Part shown: positions 32,491 to 44,852 of the stretch, in pieces
Layout: each line of letters starts with the position of its first letter
How positions within the stretch are numbered: position 1 is the first letter of the stretch
Source of the DNA: Chinchilla lanigera
Taxonomy: Eukaryota > Chordata > Mammalia > Rodentia > Chinchillidae
DNA length: 64,000 nucleotides
Direction of reading: 5' to 3'
Assembly (NCBI RefSeq): GCF_000276665.1
Contig: NW_004955446.1
Coordinates: 6,719,280-6,783,279, forward strand
Position numbers and translations under genes: made by a program
Notes under the pieces: model-generated
Databases searched by the model: none
Told to the model about the DNA's origin: nothing
Seen by the model: the letters and a program-made list of their open reading frames with translations, nothing else

Positions 32491-33179
32491 TATGACTTAT
32501 GAAGTATTTACAGATACACAAATCATCCCCTATGGCTGCTCACACATATTTGGAAAGTAGAGCAGGGGAAATTATGGTGAGCAATGGAAACGAGTCTAGA
32601 GATCAAGTTCCTCAGAAACAGTTGCTCTTACCTCTCTAAGATCTTTGTCCAGGGCTGAGCACGGAGTGCGTGTCTTTATGTCCCCACCATTATCTGGGTG
32701 GGAAACCCTGCAAGGCAGAGGGCGAGTGTGGTAAGAACATGGTTAGACAAATAAGGTTAAGGCAGCTGGAAGAGTTCTTGGTGGCCTGCTTTTCTAAAGA
32801 GCTTCTAGTGAATAACAACCATAGTTTTCAAACTAGAACGTGAAGCAAGCTTTAGTGTGAAAACAAGTATCCTTAAGAATACTTAAAATCCTGGAGTTTC
32901 AGTAGGTGTAAGATCATCCTATTTGAGTGAGCAATTCAGAGAGCACTCTTTGTTTTGTGGGTCTGCATTAATCCAGCAAAGCCACCACGAACTGTCATAT
33001 CAGCACTGTGTGTTTCCAGAGAAAACCCTTCTGGCCCACCTTGGCCCAAGCCAGAAAGAAGATGGCACATGTGTTTTCCTCTTTGGAGTTCCTGCATCTC
33101 AGTCCTCTTCTTCAGTTTCTACAAGAGCTGCTTTCCTATTCATTCATTTATGTACTTGGGCTGATCTGGGTCTTACATA
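32491..33179. other. Single-copy sequence, nothing recognised
   Basis: Overlapping frames at 32923-33367 in all three plus-strand phases indicate chance openness rather than coding. No gene is recognised. Confidence 0.4.
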
Positions 33180-33350
33180 CTCCAGACATTGTGTCAGTCA
33201 TTTCTATCGGTGTCTTACCTGGTCATCACAGTGACCTGCAAGGACACTGTTACCCCTGGTTTAAAAACAAGGAAATTGAGGCTCACAGGAGCTATGATTT
33301 CCCACACATCTCAGCTCAGGTGTTGGAGACTGACTGGGAACCCAGGGCTT
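33180..33350 (-). mobile_element. MIR SINE
   Basis: CCAGACATTGTGTCAGTCATTTC, CTGGTCATCACAGTGACCTGCAAGGACACTGTTACCCCTGGTTTAAAAACAAGGAAATTGAGGCTCACAGGAGC follow the complement of MIR (CCTCACAACAACCCT...TTTTACAGATGAGGAAACTGAGGC). Confidence 0.65.
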
Positions 33351-33689
33351 CCCCATTCCCACCATAGCATCTACTTCCTCTCTGCTCCCTATTCAGAGCC
33401 TCAATTTTTGCTGGAAATTTGCCATTGTTATCCTAAAGAGAGAAGGCATTTCTTGCATTACCTGTATATGCAGATGGAGGTCCCAGGATCATTCTAGAAT
33501 AAATGAGAACATAGAACCCCTTAGACTAAAGTAATGTTTATTAATCATTAGTAATCTACTTTGCCTGCTGAGCCACACTGTAATTTCCATTGCTAAGTAG
33601 GATGGGCCCCCTTGAGAGGTTGTATCCTTGATGGTACTTCAAACAAAGAAAACAGTCTATGAAAGTTTGCAGACCTGTGAAGAGGCAGC

Positions 33690-33785
33690 ATCCACAGCCT
33701 AGCATATGGCTTTGTGCATATTAAATGTTTAACAAAGATTTGACTCAAATAAGTAAGTGAGTGAATGAAGAAATGAATGGCTCTA
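33690..33785 (+). mobile_element. L2/MIR-type 3' end
   Basis: CCTAGCATATGGCTTTGTGCATATTAAATGTTTAACAAAGATTTGACTCAAATAAG, then GTGAGTGAATGAAGAAATGAATGG, matches the shared end 'cctagcac...tgcctggcacatagtaggtgctcaataaatgtttgttgaatgaatgaatg'. Confidence 0.5.
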
Positions 33786-36660
33786 GAAGGTCTCTTGAGG
33801 TGTCTCTGCTCTTCTTAGGTAGTGGCTATGAACACAGACATGTAGGAGGCGAGTAAGCAGCAGCCAGCCGTGTCAGCACTGTCCTGCTCAAAGGGTGGCC
33901 TACAGCAGGGTGAAAACACATAGCTCTTTGTGAAATACTTCTTTACATTCACTCTGAGCATTAGTCTGAAACTGCCCACAAAGGTTGGTGAAATTTGTTT
34001 TTAGGATTACCTGACATGCATTCAAAGCAATTGACTTCAGAGCAAATACTAAAGAGTGACTTTATTCATTGTTGCAGATTTAATGGGGATCAAAAAGAAA
34101 TTGGTTGTAAATCTGTGATTTTTAAAGAACTTTTGGTTTTATTTATTAAAGGTAGAGAAATTTCCTCCCATGAACCCCATTTTTGACTAATGAAATTAAA
34201 TAAAGGTGAGAAGTGCTGTGTAGCTAGTGATTTGCTAACGTTCAGATTCTTAAGAAAACACGTGTGGTTTTCTATTTAATTAATTAGTAATAATATGCAA
34301 TATAATAACCACTGTTAATTTCCTATCACCTTGTTTTGAAATTCTGTATAGTTTTCATTTCATTTTTATTTTTTTTTGTAATATAAAAAAGAAAGGATAT
34401 CCCTTGTGCCTAAATTACATAAATGTGGGTAGAGCCCTAAGGTAAATGTAAAGATTTTTCTTTCGTATTTTTTTGTAATTTGCCACATTTGTCCAACCCT
34501 GATATTTTACTCTAATCGTCTGGACTTCAGGCAGTTTATACTGAAAGAAATCTATCATCAAGCATGTGTGCACATAATTTTTATTTACCTCCTAGCAGAT
34601 TTGGTGCTCTGAGTTACTGTGTCTTTGGAGCCATTTTGTTATTGTTTTGAAGATATTTCTGCTTTTCCTTGGATTCTCGCTCTGGCTTTGAACAGCACTC
34701 CAGGACTTCCCAATCCTGACTTCCAGAATTCCCCAGTCCTGAGCCACACACCTTGCACACTCACATTTGTGTTAGCAGTTCTGGATCAAATGCTGCACTC
34801 CAAACTTTTGGCAAGTTTTAGTTTCAGCTGATGTTCTTGTTTGTGTATAGTTTAGATTCTAGATAGAAAAGCTTCCTCTTCATTCTTCAGAAAGGTGATT
34901 AGTCAGCAACCTAAATGACATGACTGGTGAGGGGTTAGGAAGTGCCTGTAGAGAGGAACTCCTCTCTTACCACATCTGAAGTTCATTCTTTTGGGTTGCT
35001 CTGATAGGTTGAAGACACCTTGGGTGGTGAGATACTAAATTTGATGTTAGGTAGTTTTGCCGTTCAATTTCCAAGTGAGGCAAAGGAAAAAAGAGCCCAA
35101 ATTGGACTTGGAAGTAATCTGAGATGAGTCTGAGGGGTTTTGAGCCATGAAAACATTACTTAAAAGTAGGGACTCCAGAGTGACTATTTCAAATGCTGAT
35201 ACTTACCTGAGGTAGAAGTTTTGGTATGTTTCTTAAAAAGATCCATAAAAGTTTTAGGTGTCTCTGATGCAAAATTTGGGGTTCAGAAAAGATTAGAATA
35301 TTACTGTAGTGTTAGACATTAATACTTAACTTATTAAGGTTAGATTTCAAAACCATTTGGCTTTTAGATTCGGTATACAAATATTTATCTCAAAGTTAAA
35401 ACAAATTTTAGCATTTATTCTCAAGGAGACCTTTGTTTAATTTTTAGTCTGATTTACAAATGAATCATTAAATTATTTTGAATATTTTAAATTGAGTATG
35501 TAAATTTCATACATTCGATTTTCTTTCTAAGTATATCTTTTGTCTCACTAGAAAATATATTTTTCTGAAAGTGTTCACTTAAAATCTTGAATCTACTAAT
35601 TTTAAATTGGAATTGTAATGCTGACATTTTATAATAATATGCTAAATTCTGTTAATCATTTTAAGTTCCACAAAATAGTAAATATCTACAGACTACTACC
35701 TAAAGCCAAATATTAATATTCTGAGATTGATTTTTAAATAAAATGTGTAATGTACAAGGAAAAAATTATGCCATTCCAAGAAACTTTGTAGAAAACTTCA
35801 TAACAGTGTTTAAGGTGGCATTGTCATCTGGATTGTGTTTCTTAGTGATGAAAGACCAGGATGCCAGGACATTAACTGGATTTGTGTCTAAGACTCTAAT
35901 GGCACACATGAAGTCCCTCCCAAGTTTATGGTTGCTATGTCAATATTTGCCAAATGTTTGAATCATAACATTACCTAATATATGAGTCTGACTTTTAGAA
36001 CTTCTAATCTGTTTTTCTTACCATCTGCTTGGATTCAATTTCCCTCTTTACTACTTTATTCTATAATATTTTTTCCAAATTCTTCACATTAGAGCCACAA
36101 ATCAAAGGGATACTTAACTTAAATGCCATATAATTGGATCTTATTGTTTTGACTAATCTGTTGCCATCATAAATAAGCCCACGCCAAGGACAAAAATAAG
36201 TCACAATATTTTATCATTATGTCTCATCAATACAGGTGAATGTTGACCTTCAACATATCACCCTAGGAAACTCTTTACAAGTTATGTTGTCTCTATTCAC
36301 AATACCACCCCCTCAATCAGCACACATGTGGAACTACTATTTTCTTACACCATTGCTAAAAGTGCTAAGACAGTATTTCTGATATTCCCTAATGCAGCAT
36401 AGAAAGTAGCTCCCATGTGAACACTGCTAGACAAGTTGCTTAGGTCCCATGAGAATGCCCCTCAGTGCCACACTGAGGTAGACACATGATTGTGGAGGAC
36501 AACTGGCCTCTGCACAGCCTGAATTTCTCCATGTGCTGTGGAACTACATAACATAGGTCCAGGCAAAATCAGGAAGAAGATGAAATGTTCTGTTGATATT
36601 GCCAGACAGATTTTCTAGAATCCTCTGTTTTTTCCTGTGTTCTCCTCTGTTTGCAGAGTG
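33786..36660. other. AT-rich single-copy stretch
   Basis: Nearly 3 kb with no recognised repeat and no gene-like frame. AT-rich patches include TTTAATTAATTAGTAATAATATGC (34275) and long A/T runs near 34370 and 35470-35720. It may be a gene desert with constrained elements; I see nothing definite. Confidence 0.45.
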
Positions 36661-36666
36661 TATATC

Positions 36667-36702
36667 TATTCTTCTTTCCCAACTTGCTGGGAAAGAAGAG
36701 TA
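36667..36702. repeat. Near-perfect 15-bp inverted repeat (hairpin)
   Basis: Left arm at 36667-36681 (TATTCTTCTTTCCCA), six-base loop ACTTGC, right arm at 36688-36702 (TGGGAAAGAAGAGTA). All positions pair except one G.T. This is a strong short hairpin if transcribed. Shorter than a usual microRNA precursor. Confidence 0.85.
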
Positions 36703-36971
36703 ATTTGGCCAACTGCGCTGGAATTCTGGTTAGTAGCCATTGGTTGGTGGTCAAGGAGATAAGTAGGGCCATGAAAGAACGCCTAAAGTGTGATGAGGCT
36801 AGACAGCGTGCCACTTTCGGGCAAAAGGGAGTTGCTTAGTAGATAGGGTTGAGGAACTGGTGATGGCGAATTAAAGACAATGGGCAAGGAAAGCTTTTTT
36901 TTTGTTCTGGGAAAATCCAGTAAAAAAAGTCAATCTAAGCAGTGCACAATGGAAGATTCAAAATCACTTCC

Positions 36972-37070
36972 TTAGCTGGGTATGATGTACATACCTGTAA
37001 TTCTAGGGCACTGGCAGGTTGAGGCAAGAGGAGCATAAGTTTGAGCCCAGCCTGGGCAACTTAGTGACTT
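36972..37070 (+). mobile_element. B1-type SINE
   Basis: TTAGCTGGGTATGATGTACATACCTGTAATTCTAGGGCACTGGCAGGTTGAGGCAAGAGGAGCATAAGTTTGAGCCCAGCCTGGGCAACTTAGTGAC is a B1 monomer with the 'GCCCAGCCTGGGCAACTTAG' variant seen in dimer-bearing rodents. No ID half follows. Confidence 0.8.
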
Positions 37071-38189
37071 AACCAGTCACCTAGTGATTCAGTCTTTGGA
37101 CCATTCCAATATTTTTGACTTTCCTTCCAGATAGCTCCTCTGGTGCTTCACATGAGGAGTTCTCAGCAGACCTTACCCCATGGGGCCACCAAGCCCGCTC
37201 AAATAGGGATCAATATACAGCTTGTAAGAGACTTCTTTCCGTACAGTATCCCCAATACCCCATTTTGCTCCACACCTAAAAACAAGCTAAGATGAAGTTG
37301 GCTGTCCTGAGCGCTGGTGATCCCCCATGATCATTTCTGAGGGTGTTCAAACAGTGCCCTTATGACACTTAGTGAGAATCAAATAAAAAAATTTCAGTTG
37401 CAGAAATGGGAGCTATGACTTTGGCAGACACTTCTTATACTTAGAGGTAGCATTCCAAATCATATCAAACATATTAAAATATGTTCACATTGCATACTAA
37501 AATTACTATTTTTTGCCGTAAAAATGGAATCTTTTAGAAGTTTGCTGTGAAATTATTTCATTTACTTCAAATATTTATAACCATTTATAATATATGATCT
37601 TTTTGATCCAAAGATCCTAATGCCCAGTTTGCCCATCTTTACTGATCAATATTGTCACCTTCACCAATAGAATGCTCACATAAGAAAGCCTATTCTTTTG
37701 TTCAGCCTTTGTTGATCCGTGCCTGTGAGAAAACCACCTCTCCACCTGCCCCCATTGCCCCATCTACCACTCGTGACCACTTTTTGCTGTAAAATTGTCT
37801 TACTTATTGTTCCATGTGAATTGTAGGATAAGCTACTGCCACCAGAAATTTTGTGTTCCAATCAAAATGGCATGTAATCCATCAATTAATCTGGATAAGA
37901 ATGACATTGTTTTTGTCCTTCAATATAGTTCTATGATCACCGCTACAAAAATCTGGCAGATTTTACGTTAGATTTGTTCTTAAGTGTATAATGGTTTTCG
38001 TTGCATTTTGAATTGGCATATATTTAAATTTCCATGTTCTAATTGTTTGATATAGGTGCAAATGGATGCTATTGATTTGGGCTTGTTGTTGTTACTGAGG
38101 TCTATTTGTTAACAGTGTGCACGATAGATATTACCAGGTCTCCCTGAGCATACAAAAAACTATACCTCCCAGGTTCATATAACCAGCAA
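37071..38189. other. Single-copy sequence, nothing recognised
   Basis: AT-rich from 37380. No gene, RNA or confident repeat. Confidence 0.4.
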
Positions 38190-38455
38190 TAGCCAAGGAA
38201 ATGAGAGTGGAGGTGATGATGTCCACCTGGCAATGAAATGCTTCTGCATGACATTTGTGTGTCTCTTGTCCTGAAACAGACGTGGACACCTACGATGGAG
38301 GTGGCTGAGCCTGAGTTGATGGATCACCCACGGTAGACAGTCACCGAGAATTCATGCTCAAGAAGTAAATAAGCTGCTATTATGTTGTCACCAACATTGC
38401 AGGTTTACTTGTTACCTCGGTATAACCCAGCCTCTATTGATTAGTTTGGCTCCTC
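38190..38455 (+). mobile_element. LTR-like remnant
   Basis: The end GTAAATAAGCTGCTATTATGTTGTCACCAACATTGCAGGTTTACTTGTTACCTCGGTATAACCCAGCCTCTATTGATTAG resembles the common mammalian LTR end 'aagccactgagattt...ttgtttgttacagcagcataacctagcctatcctgactgat'. The 5' limit is uncertain. Confidence 0.45.
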
Positions 38456-39189
38456 TATAGATTCCCATGTATTTTTTTTTATGTCCACCACTGTAGCAGC
38501 TGTGAATAATGACACTTCTGTTTCTTCCTTTCTAATTCTTAGGTAATTAAATTTTTATGAATACCAAACTTAACAATTAATGAAGTTGACACAATGTTAC
38601 ACTTTGTAGATCTTTAATTAAACATTTATTAATTTTGATTTGCACTTTTCCTTTGTGTTCTTTCAGGTCTCAGATATTTGCGTAATCCCTTAAAAAGCAG
38701 CTGGGCGGTGGGCCGTGTGCTGAGTGCCTAAAGGTTAGCAGGGCCCTGACTAGGCTGGTCATTTTCATGGATTTACCAGTCTGGGAGCCTGCAGGATGGG
38801 ATCATGTGACACTGGCCCAGCAAGCCCCGGCTCAGGTGACCCAACTGGGATTAGAGAAAAGATAACAGCAGCACTGAGTGGATCCCAGCATATCGAGGCT
38901 GGAAAGTTTCTTTTTTTCAGTCTACCCCTTTCTGTGGGAGAAGAATCGCAGTTAGTTTTTACTTTTCCTTTCTTTTACTTCTCGAACTTGGGGAAGGCTC
39001 TAAATATCTTATTAATACCACTACAACACTGCAGGTATGCTCTAGTTCGAAAAAAGTCCAAAATAGTAAAACCTGACCTTATCAAAAAATATATGAATTG
39101 GAGGATGGTAATTTGCTTTACAAAGGGTTCTCTGCTCCACAAAATGAATTCAACTTTGGTATCCCTAAAATAGCCAGTTCCCTTGGTGC
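38456..39189. other. Single-copy sequence with a 125-codon open frame
   Basis: A plus-strand frame at 38796-39173 has no family resemblance and no splice or promoter context. Homeodomain-type AATTAAT motifs occur at 38570-38640. Probably non-coding. Confidence 0.35.
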
Positions 39190-39430
39190 ATGTTAAATAT
39201 AATTCAATTTACAAAAATTCGATTTGCATATAACCTTTTCCGTAGCACATCCATTGTGCAAAGCAATGTACACTTGTAATTGGCTGCAAATTGCCAGGAG
39301 ACCACCCTTGCACATATTGTTCCTCGATGTGCAATTTTTTCCTAATCTCTATGGAATAGAGGAGTGGAGGCACTGCAATTCCAGTTATTCATCTGATCCC
39401 ATTGGCTAGGCTGAGGAGGGAGATTTGTTG
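39190..39430. promoter_or_regulatory. Candidate conserved non-coding element
   Basis: Unique sequence with a POU octamer ATTTGCAT at 39222-39229, CCATTGTGCAAAGCAATG (SOX/C/EBP-like) just downstream, and further ATT-rich motifs (GTAATTGGCTGC, CCATTGGC near 39400). Enhancer-like by motif content only. Confidence 0.25.
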
Positions 39431-42269
39431 ATTATTTGGAGGCAACATGTGCACTGTACAAATCAATGTGTATTTAGAAGCAGGAAATGAGGAGAAGCTA
39501 GGCTACTGCAACATGGATTGCTTGGCTGGAGTCCTGATAAGAGGGTGTGTTTGGAGAAGTTCTCTTCATCTTAGTGGCCTGACAGGCACCAGGAGAGAGT
39601 GAAATGAAGCAGGAGACCACTTACAATCATGGCTGGGATATCATTTTTCCCTGGAGGCAATAAACCTGCAGGAACACCTTCCAAGGGGAACAGTAGAGCT
39701 GAGTATACCAACCCGAGCCTTGTGAGGAAAGAGAGAGAGCTGCAGCTGAACCAGCCAGCCACAGCTGCCTGCCCAGGAGCCGTCTCCATGTGGTGTGTTC
39801 TGGCCACACGAGTATAGCCAAACACTTAGCAAGGCAAGCAGGGGCATTTTCTCATTGTGTAGGTAAAAAGCAGAAGTGGCACCTTTTCACAGCAAATTAA
39901 ATTAAAGTAGATTATTCGTGGTGATGCCAAGTCTCATCTAAAACCCTTTTCAACCTGAATATTAAAAACCCTGCCTGGCGCCTCATGCTATCTTTTCAGA
40001 AACCATTCCACCCTTCCTCACTCAGGTCGGGTGCCAGGGCCCTTCTCCTCTGATTAGGAGCTTTCCTCAGGGAGTTCAACTGCTTGGCTAACAGCTCTCC
40101 TTCCCCAGGCTAGCCTGCAGGGCGTGTCAGACACCTGGGGAGAGTCAGACTCCTCCTGCTGGCCTCTCCTGCCAGCTCCTGAGGACTCACTGAAAGGAGT
40201 TCAGGGGAGGTCTCTCTAGACCCAGCTTTTTGGATGCCTTATTTTATTTCATTATTTTCTTTGCTGGAGGGAACAGCTCATAGGCCCCTGTGCCGCTGAA
40301 CTGCCTCTCACACTGCAAGTTCAGCTCCCCAAAGGCAATGTGTGGCTCCTTCTGGTTCTGAGGTAGGTGTTATAAATTACTGTCATCAGTACCCTGGGAG
40401 CAGATGAGATACATACATCAATTAATAAGTAACAATGACTAGGAAACAGGAGTTTCTGTCAGCCAAATAAAAATACTGTGATGTTTCTTAGAAGCCCAAG
40501 TTTAGGGTGGCTGATTAAACACTTTATCTCACTCCATCTTCCAAAGAGGATTTTTTTCTGCAGTGGAAGATAGAGCTGCAGATTGTGCACTGCATAACTC
40601 TAGCGTATGCCGTTACCACAGACCATACAACGCTGCCTGTAGGATTCAGGGAGCCTACAACTTATACTACCCACCCAGCAAAGCAGGCAAAGGGAAAGGC
40701 TAATGTATTTCTCTCTAGATCTGAACTTGAGGAAAGGGGGGTGGTTTTGGGCTCAGACACCCCACCCTCAAGGTTTCATGTATTTGATAGGCCACTTGTA
40801 ATTTCTCCAATCCTGAATAATCTACACAGCCTCTAAGGAACCGGCCAGGTATGGCAATGTCTAATTTACAAAATGACAGCTAAGATTACATAAGAGGCTG
40901 AGCTGACAGTGCCTGGCCCTTCGCATCATCATAAGTGTGAAGTTCCCTTCCTGCAAGTGCTGCTGGGAGCCGGGCATGTCCAACAGCCAGGCAGAACAGG
41001 TCTCTTCTTCACCTGATTTGATCCGGGAAACCAGCAACGGAATGAGAAACTAATAAAAGGCCTAGGCCATGGCTTTGTGGCCTCACTGGCACTGTGGGAT
41101 TGGCTGCATGTGCAAAGCCCTGGGCATCCCAGCATTGTAACTTCAATTGTTTTCTTATTCATGTCAAAGCCAAGTGACCGCAGATAAGGGGAGATGGCAG
41201 AGAAGCTGGGACAGTAGGTGGGTGGGAGGAGTGTGAGGTGAAGAGGGCCTACGTGCTCCTTCTGTTCTCACAGAGAAAAATGCTCCTTGTGAATGAGAAA
41301 ATAAAGCACACAAACTTGAAACCTCTGTTTCTCCTTAGATGTTATAATCTGTGCTTGCTTCCCCTTTAATCTGTAACACTGTGTCCAATGGGCCAATGAG
41401 GGCTGAGGGAGGGGCCTCCCCTCGTAGGGGCCACCGTACCATAAACCAGCAGTGACCAGGTAAAAACTCTCCCTCAAGGTTTTAGAAACTAGAAGGTCAG
41501 CACCTAGCCCATGGGTGTCCTCCTTGTGCCCTTAGGAATATAGTCTCTGTCTCTGGAATCTTTTGGGCTAGATCTCAGAATTTTGTTGGATAAGTGAAGC
41601 ATTTTTCCTTTTACCTGTGTAGACATGTTGACCGTGAGGTATGCGCTGGCTTTTGAAGGGCCTCTGTCCAGCCTGCTTTACTCTGGAGAGAGACGGAAGA
41701 GAGCCACAGGAGTTGCAACGGACTCAACTTCCTGTGCCTCCTATACTGTCCTTTTCCATGTAGGTTCTCTTGACAGCGTGGAGCCTGAGGCACAGCTATT
41801 CAGATTCAGTGATCACTCACACCAGGGGTTATCTTTCAATACTCTACCCTCGGCCAAGCTTAGAGACAATATCGCTTATCTTTCTTTCCTGAAGAAAGTC
41901 ATGGCTGTCAGTCCTCATGGAACATGAGACCCAGGGAATTTCAGGGAGTCCTCAAGGCAGTTTCTGCCCTTATTCAGCTCTCTTCCTTTACACATACCTC
42001 TTAGCTGCTCAGAATGGCTTCTACTACTTAGTTTTAATCAATTTTGGGGGGGGCTCAATTTCCACCTGGCCCTCTGGGCAGATAGAGCAGAAACGGTGTG
42101 AACTTCAGACCTCTGCTAGAGCAGCGTCCACCCAAGCAGGGCACAATGTCCTCCCAACTATACATCAAGTGAAGGATTTTTAAAAGGTGCCTGGTCTATC
42201 TGTTTCCCCTCCTTGAGAAGTTAAGTCAGATGTGGATATGAATGTGTTCTGTAAACTATAATGCACAGC
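39431..42269. other. Single-copy sequence, moderate GC, nothing recognised
   Basis: About 2.8 kb free of recognised repeats. Several 60-100-codon frames overlap on both strands (39571-39847, 40929-41162, 41625-42183), none with recognisable domains. A G-run lies at 42046-42054. Confidence 0.4.
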
Positions 42270-42787
42270 ATTATGGTTCTGTCATAGTTCCAGAATGTTC
42301 CCTAAAGTTAATATGTAGGGATCTTGGTCCTCAGTGTGCTGATGTAAGAAGTGGTGGGATCTTCAGAGGTGGAGTAGTGGGAGGTCACTGGGAGCATTGC
42401 CTTTAGAAGGAATTGGTGTAGTTCTTGTGTGACCATGATTAATTTTATAAGAATAAGTTATTATGAAAAGAGCAAGACTAGAGCAAGGACAGTGGCACAT
42501 GCCTGTAATCCCAGCTACTTGGGATGCTGAAGCAAAAGATCCACAATTGTGAGACCATCCTGGCAATTTCATGAGGTCCTGGCTCCTTTCGTCTCTCTGG
42601 GTTCTTGCAATGTATGTTGTCTCTCCATCTCACACGTACTTCCACCATGATGCTATCCACCATGATGTGATACAGTGTCATACAGCTCAGACTTCCAGCT
42701 TTCAAAACTATGAACTAGATAAATATCTTCTTAAGTATCACCCAACCACAGGTATTTTGTTATAGCAACAGAAAACTGACTAATACA
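42270..42787 (+). mobile_element. MLT1-type MaLR solo LTR with nested SINE
   Basis: Sense-strand MLT1 pattern: AATGTTCCCTAAAGTTAATATGTAGGGATCTTGGTCCTCAGTGTGCTGATG, GTGGTGGGATCTTCAGAGGTGGAGTAGTGGGAGGTCACTGGG, TTCCAGCTTTCAAAACTATGAACTAGATAAATATC, and the end GGTATTTTGTTATAGCAACAGAAAACTGACTAATAC. A B1-type SINE interrupts it at 42478-42575. No internal retroviral region, so a solo LTR. Confidence 0.82.
42478..42575 (+). mobile_element. B1-type SINE inside the MLT1 LTR
   Basis: AGTGGCACATGCCTGTAATCCCAGCTACTTGGGATGCTGAAGCAAAAGATCCACAATTGTGAGACCATCCTGGCAATTTCATGAGG is a B1 body. The interrupted MLT1 text resumes at about 42576. Confidence 0.78.
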
Positions 42788-43464
42788 CAAGGTATAGATA
42801 ATAGTATGATTATTATTCACTTTGTGAGGCTATAGGGATCAAGAAGAAGCTGGCTAGGTCTTCATCCTCATCCCATTTTCTATGATAGCACCTCTTAGAC
42901 TCCCAGGTATGTTGTATTTTCAGAGTATTTAGAAATATTTCCAATTCATTGTCAAGATTTCACATTTGAAGAATGGATTTCCAGATTCACTTTAAAAATT
43001 AAAAGACCTAGGAATAGTAGCCACAATGGCCACCTTGGGCTTCTGCAGCTGTGCCCTGCAGACTGTCATGTGCTCACTAATTCAACCTATCTCCACCCTC
43101 TCTAGGGTCTCCCACCCTTGTTATTTTATCACTTTGCCTCTTAGCCCTTGTGGGCATTTGAATTTCTAATCACTAACCTAACAGGAGGTCAACTAGTGAT
43201 TTACCTTAGGAAATTGCTTCTTATTTCATTTCCACTCTCCCCACCAAACACCCACCACCATGTTCCTTTCCATGGACAGGTGATTCACCTTTTCTGAAAC
43301 AAATGAGGAAGGCATGGCGCTAAGCACCTCTCTAGTAGTTGCCAAAGAAACTTGTTTTAGGGATTCTTGGTCTCCAAGCGTTGTTGCAAGAAAACTAGAT
43401 TATGTTTTCACCAAAAAGCATCCACTTAAACCCTAAGCATAGTGTTCTATGATTATGTAATTAA
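42788..43464. other. Single-copy sequence, nothing recognised
   Basis: No gene or confident repeat. Confidence 0.4.
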
Positions 43465-43880
43465 CTATCCCAAAGCCTAGAGGCTTAAAATACTTTATTA
43501 ATTTGTCCAGTAGCTACATGGCTCAGCTGGGCAGTAATTGTGTAGGCCATCTCATCCTGTCGTGGTCCAATGGCAGCTAGGTCGGAGGCACCTGAAGGTT
43601 CCATTGAGCTGACAGCACATTCACAAGGCTGACAGTTGAGATTGGCTGTCAGCTGGGAGCTCAGTGAGAGCTGCCCGCTGGAGCACCTATGTGTGCCCTC
43701 TCCATGTAACTTATGTTCTCACCATGTGGCATCTGGGTGCTAGGAGGGAGGGTCCCACAAGTGAATGTTCCAAGGGACCCAGGAAAAAGGAGCAAGGCTT
43801 ATGTACAAGCTTAAGAAGTTGTGCAGTGTCATGTCTGCCATATCTCACTGGTAAACAGCAAATCACAGACCCTACCTGTT
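43465..43880 (-). mobile_element. Old LTR-like repeat, antisense
   Basis: AACTATCCCAAAGCCTAGAGGCTTAAAATACTTTATTAATTTGTCC...TAGCTACATGGCTCAGCTGGGCAG follows the mammalian repeat text 'attaccacaaacttagtggcttaaaacaac...tttattatctcacag...cacagcttagctgggt'. The family is not assigned with confidence. Confidence 0.5.
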
Positions 43881-44852
43881 TCTAGAAGAAACTCATAGAG
43901 CATGAACAGTGGGAGATGGGAGTCACTGAAGGCCCATCTTTGGAAACTCACCAATAGGCACCACTGGTGACGCTGGTCCTTATACCATGGCTGGTTTTGC
44001 ATAAGTGGTTTTTTTAGAACAATTTTCTCCTCTCCCTTCAGCTTTCCCCAAGGTAAGATATTAATGAGATCATATTTGAACTCCCTGACAAAGTAATGCC
44101 TCCTTATAAAGCACACTGTTATTATTAGCCTGCCTGATAACTCCCACCTGGAGTCCACAGAAGACAGGATGAGGAACGAGGCTGCATATATCTCAACAAC
44201 AAACAAAACTTCATTAAATCCATTGAAATAACACAGACATTCAGATTTAGTACAGATTAAATCCTATTACCAACAAATTGCATTAAATTACTTCCAAAAA
44301 GTGGTGGAACCAGATGTTTCCCAAGCCCCACTTTCTTCAAGCAAATATTCAATGTAAGCAACGGGAAGAACTACCAAAGAATAGGATCATCCCCTGAGAT
44401 TTGTTAGGATGAGATTTGGCCTGTTTTATTTTAGTCATAGGTTTAGGCATCTTGAAATCAGAAAGAAATCCTTGCAGAATTCTGGAGTGTGAGCTGGCTA
44501 GAAAATGGCCTCATTTAAATCATAGAAAATGTGTCTTTATGCTGCTATCAGGATCTACTCCCAGGCTGTGGGTATTTTCACTTAATTCTCTGGTTAGTAT
44601 TTGGTGAGCTCACTGTGCAAAAGCTTGTGTGGTAGATGGAAGCCCCACTCAAACCCAGGACGTTCCATACAGTTAGAGTAAGCTCAAGAAAAACAGAAAG
44701 GGCTTCAAGTCATGTGAATGTCTAGGGTGACAGTGGAGGAGATGGCATAGAGTAGCAATTAGATGTCTCCTTAGGTTAAGCTCTGGTTTTATTCTTTCTA
44801 AATGCACACTATTATTAATATTTCTCTGCTTATTTCTGCTTAAAGGTCTAAG
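43881..44852. other. Single-copy sequence, nothing recognised
   Basis: The 125-codon minus-strand frame at 43829-44206 has no recognised domain and starts inside the flanking repeat. Confidence 0.4.

Noticed and set aside
38796..39173. 125-codon plus-strand frame
   Set aside because: No domain, no promoter or splice support; codon pattern unremarkable.
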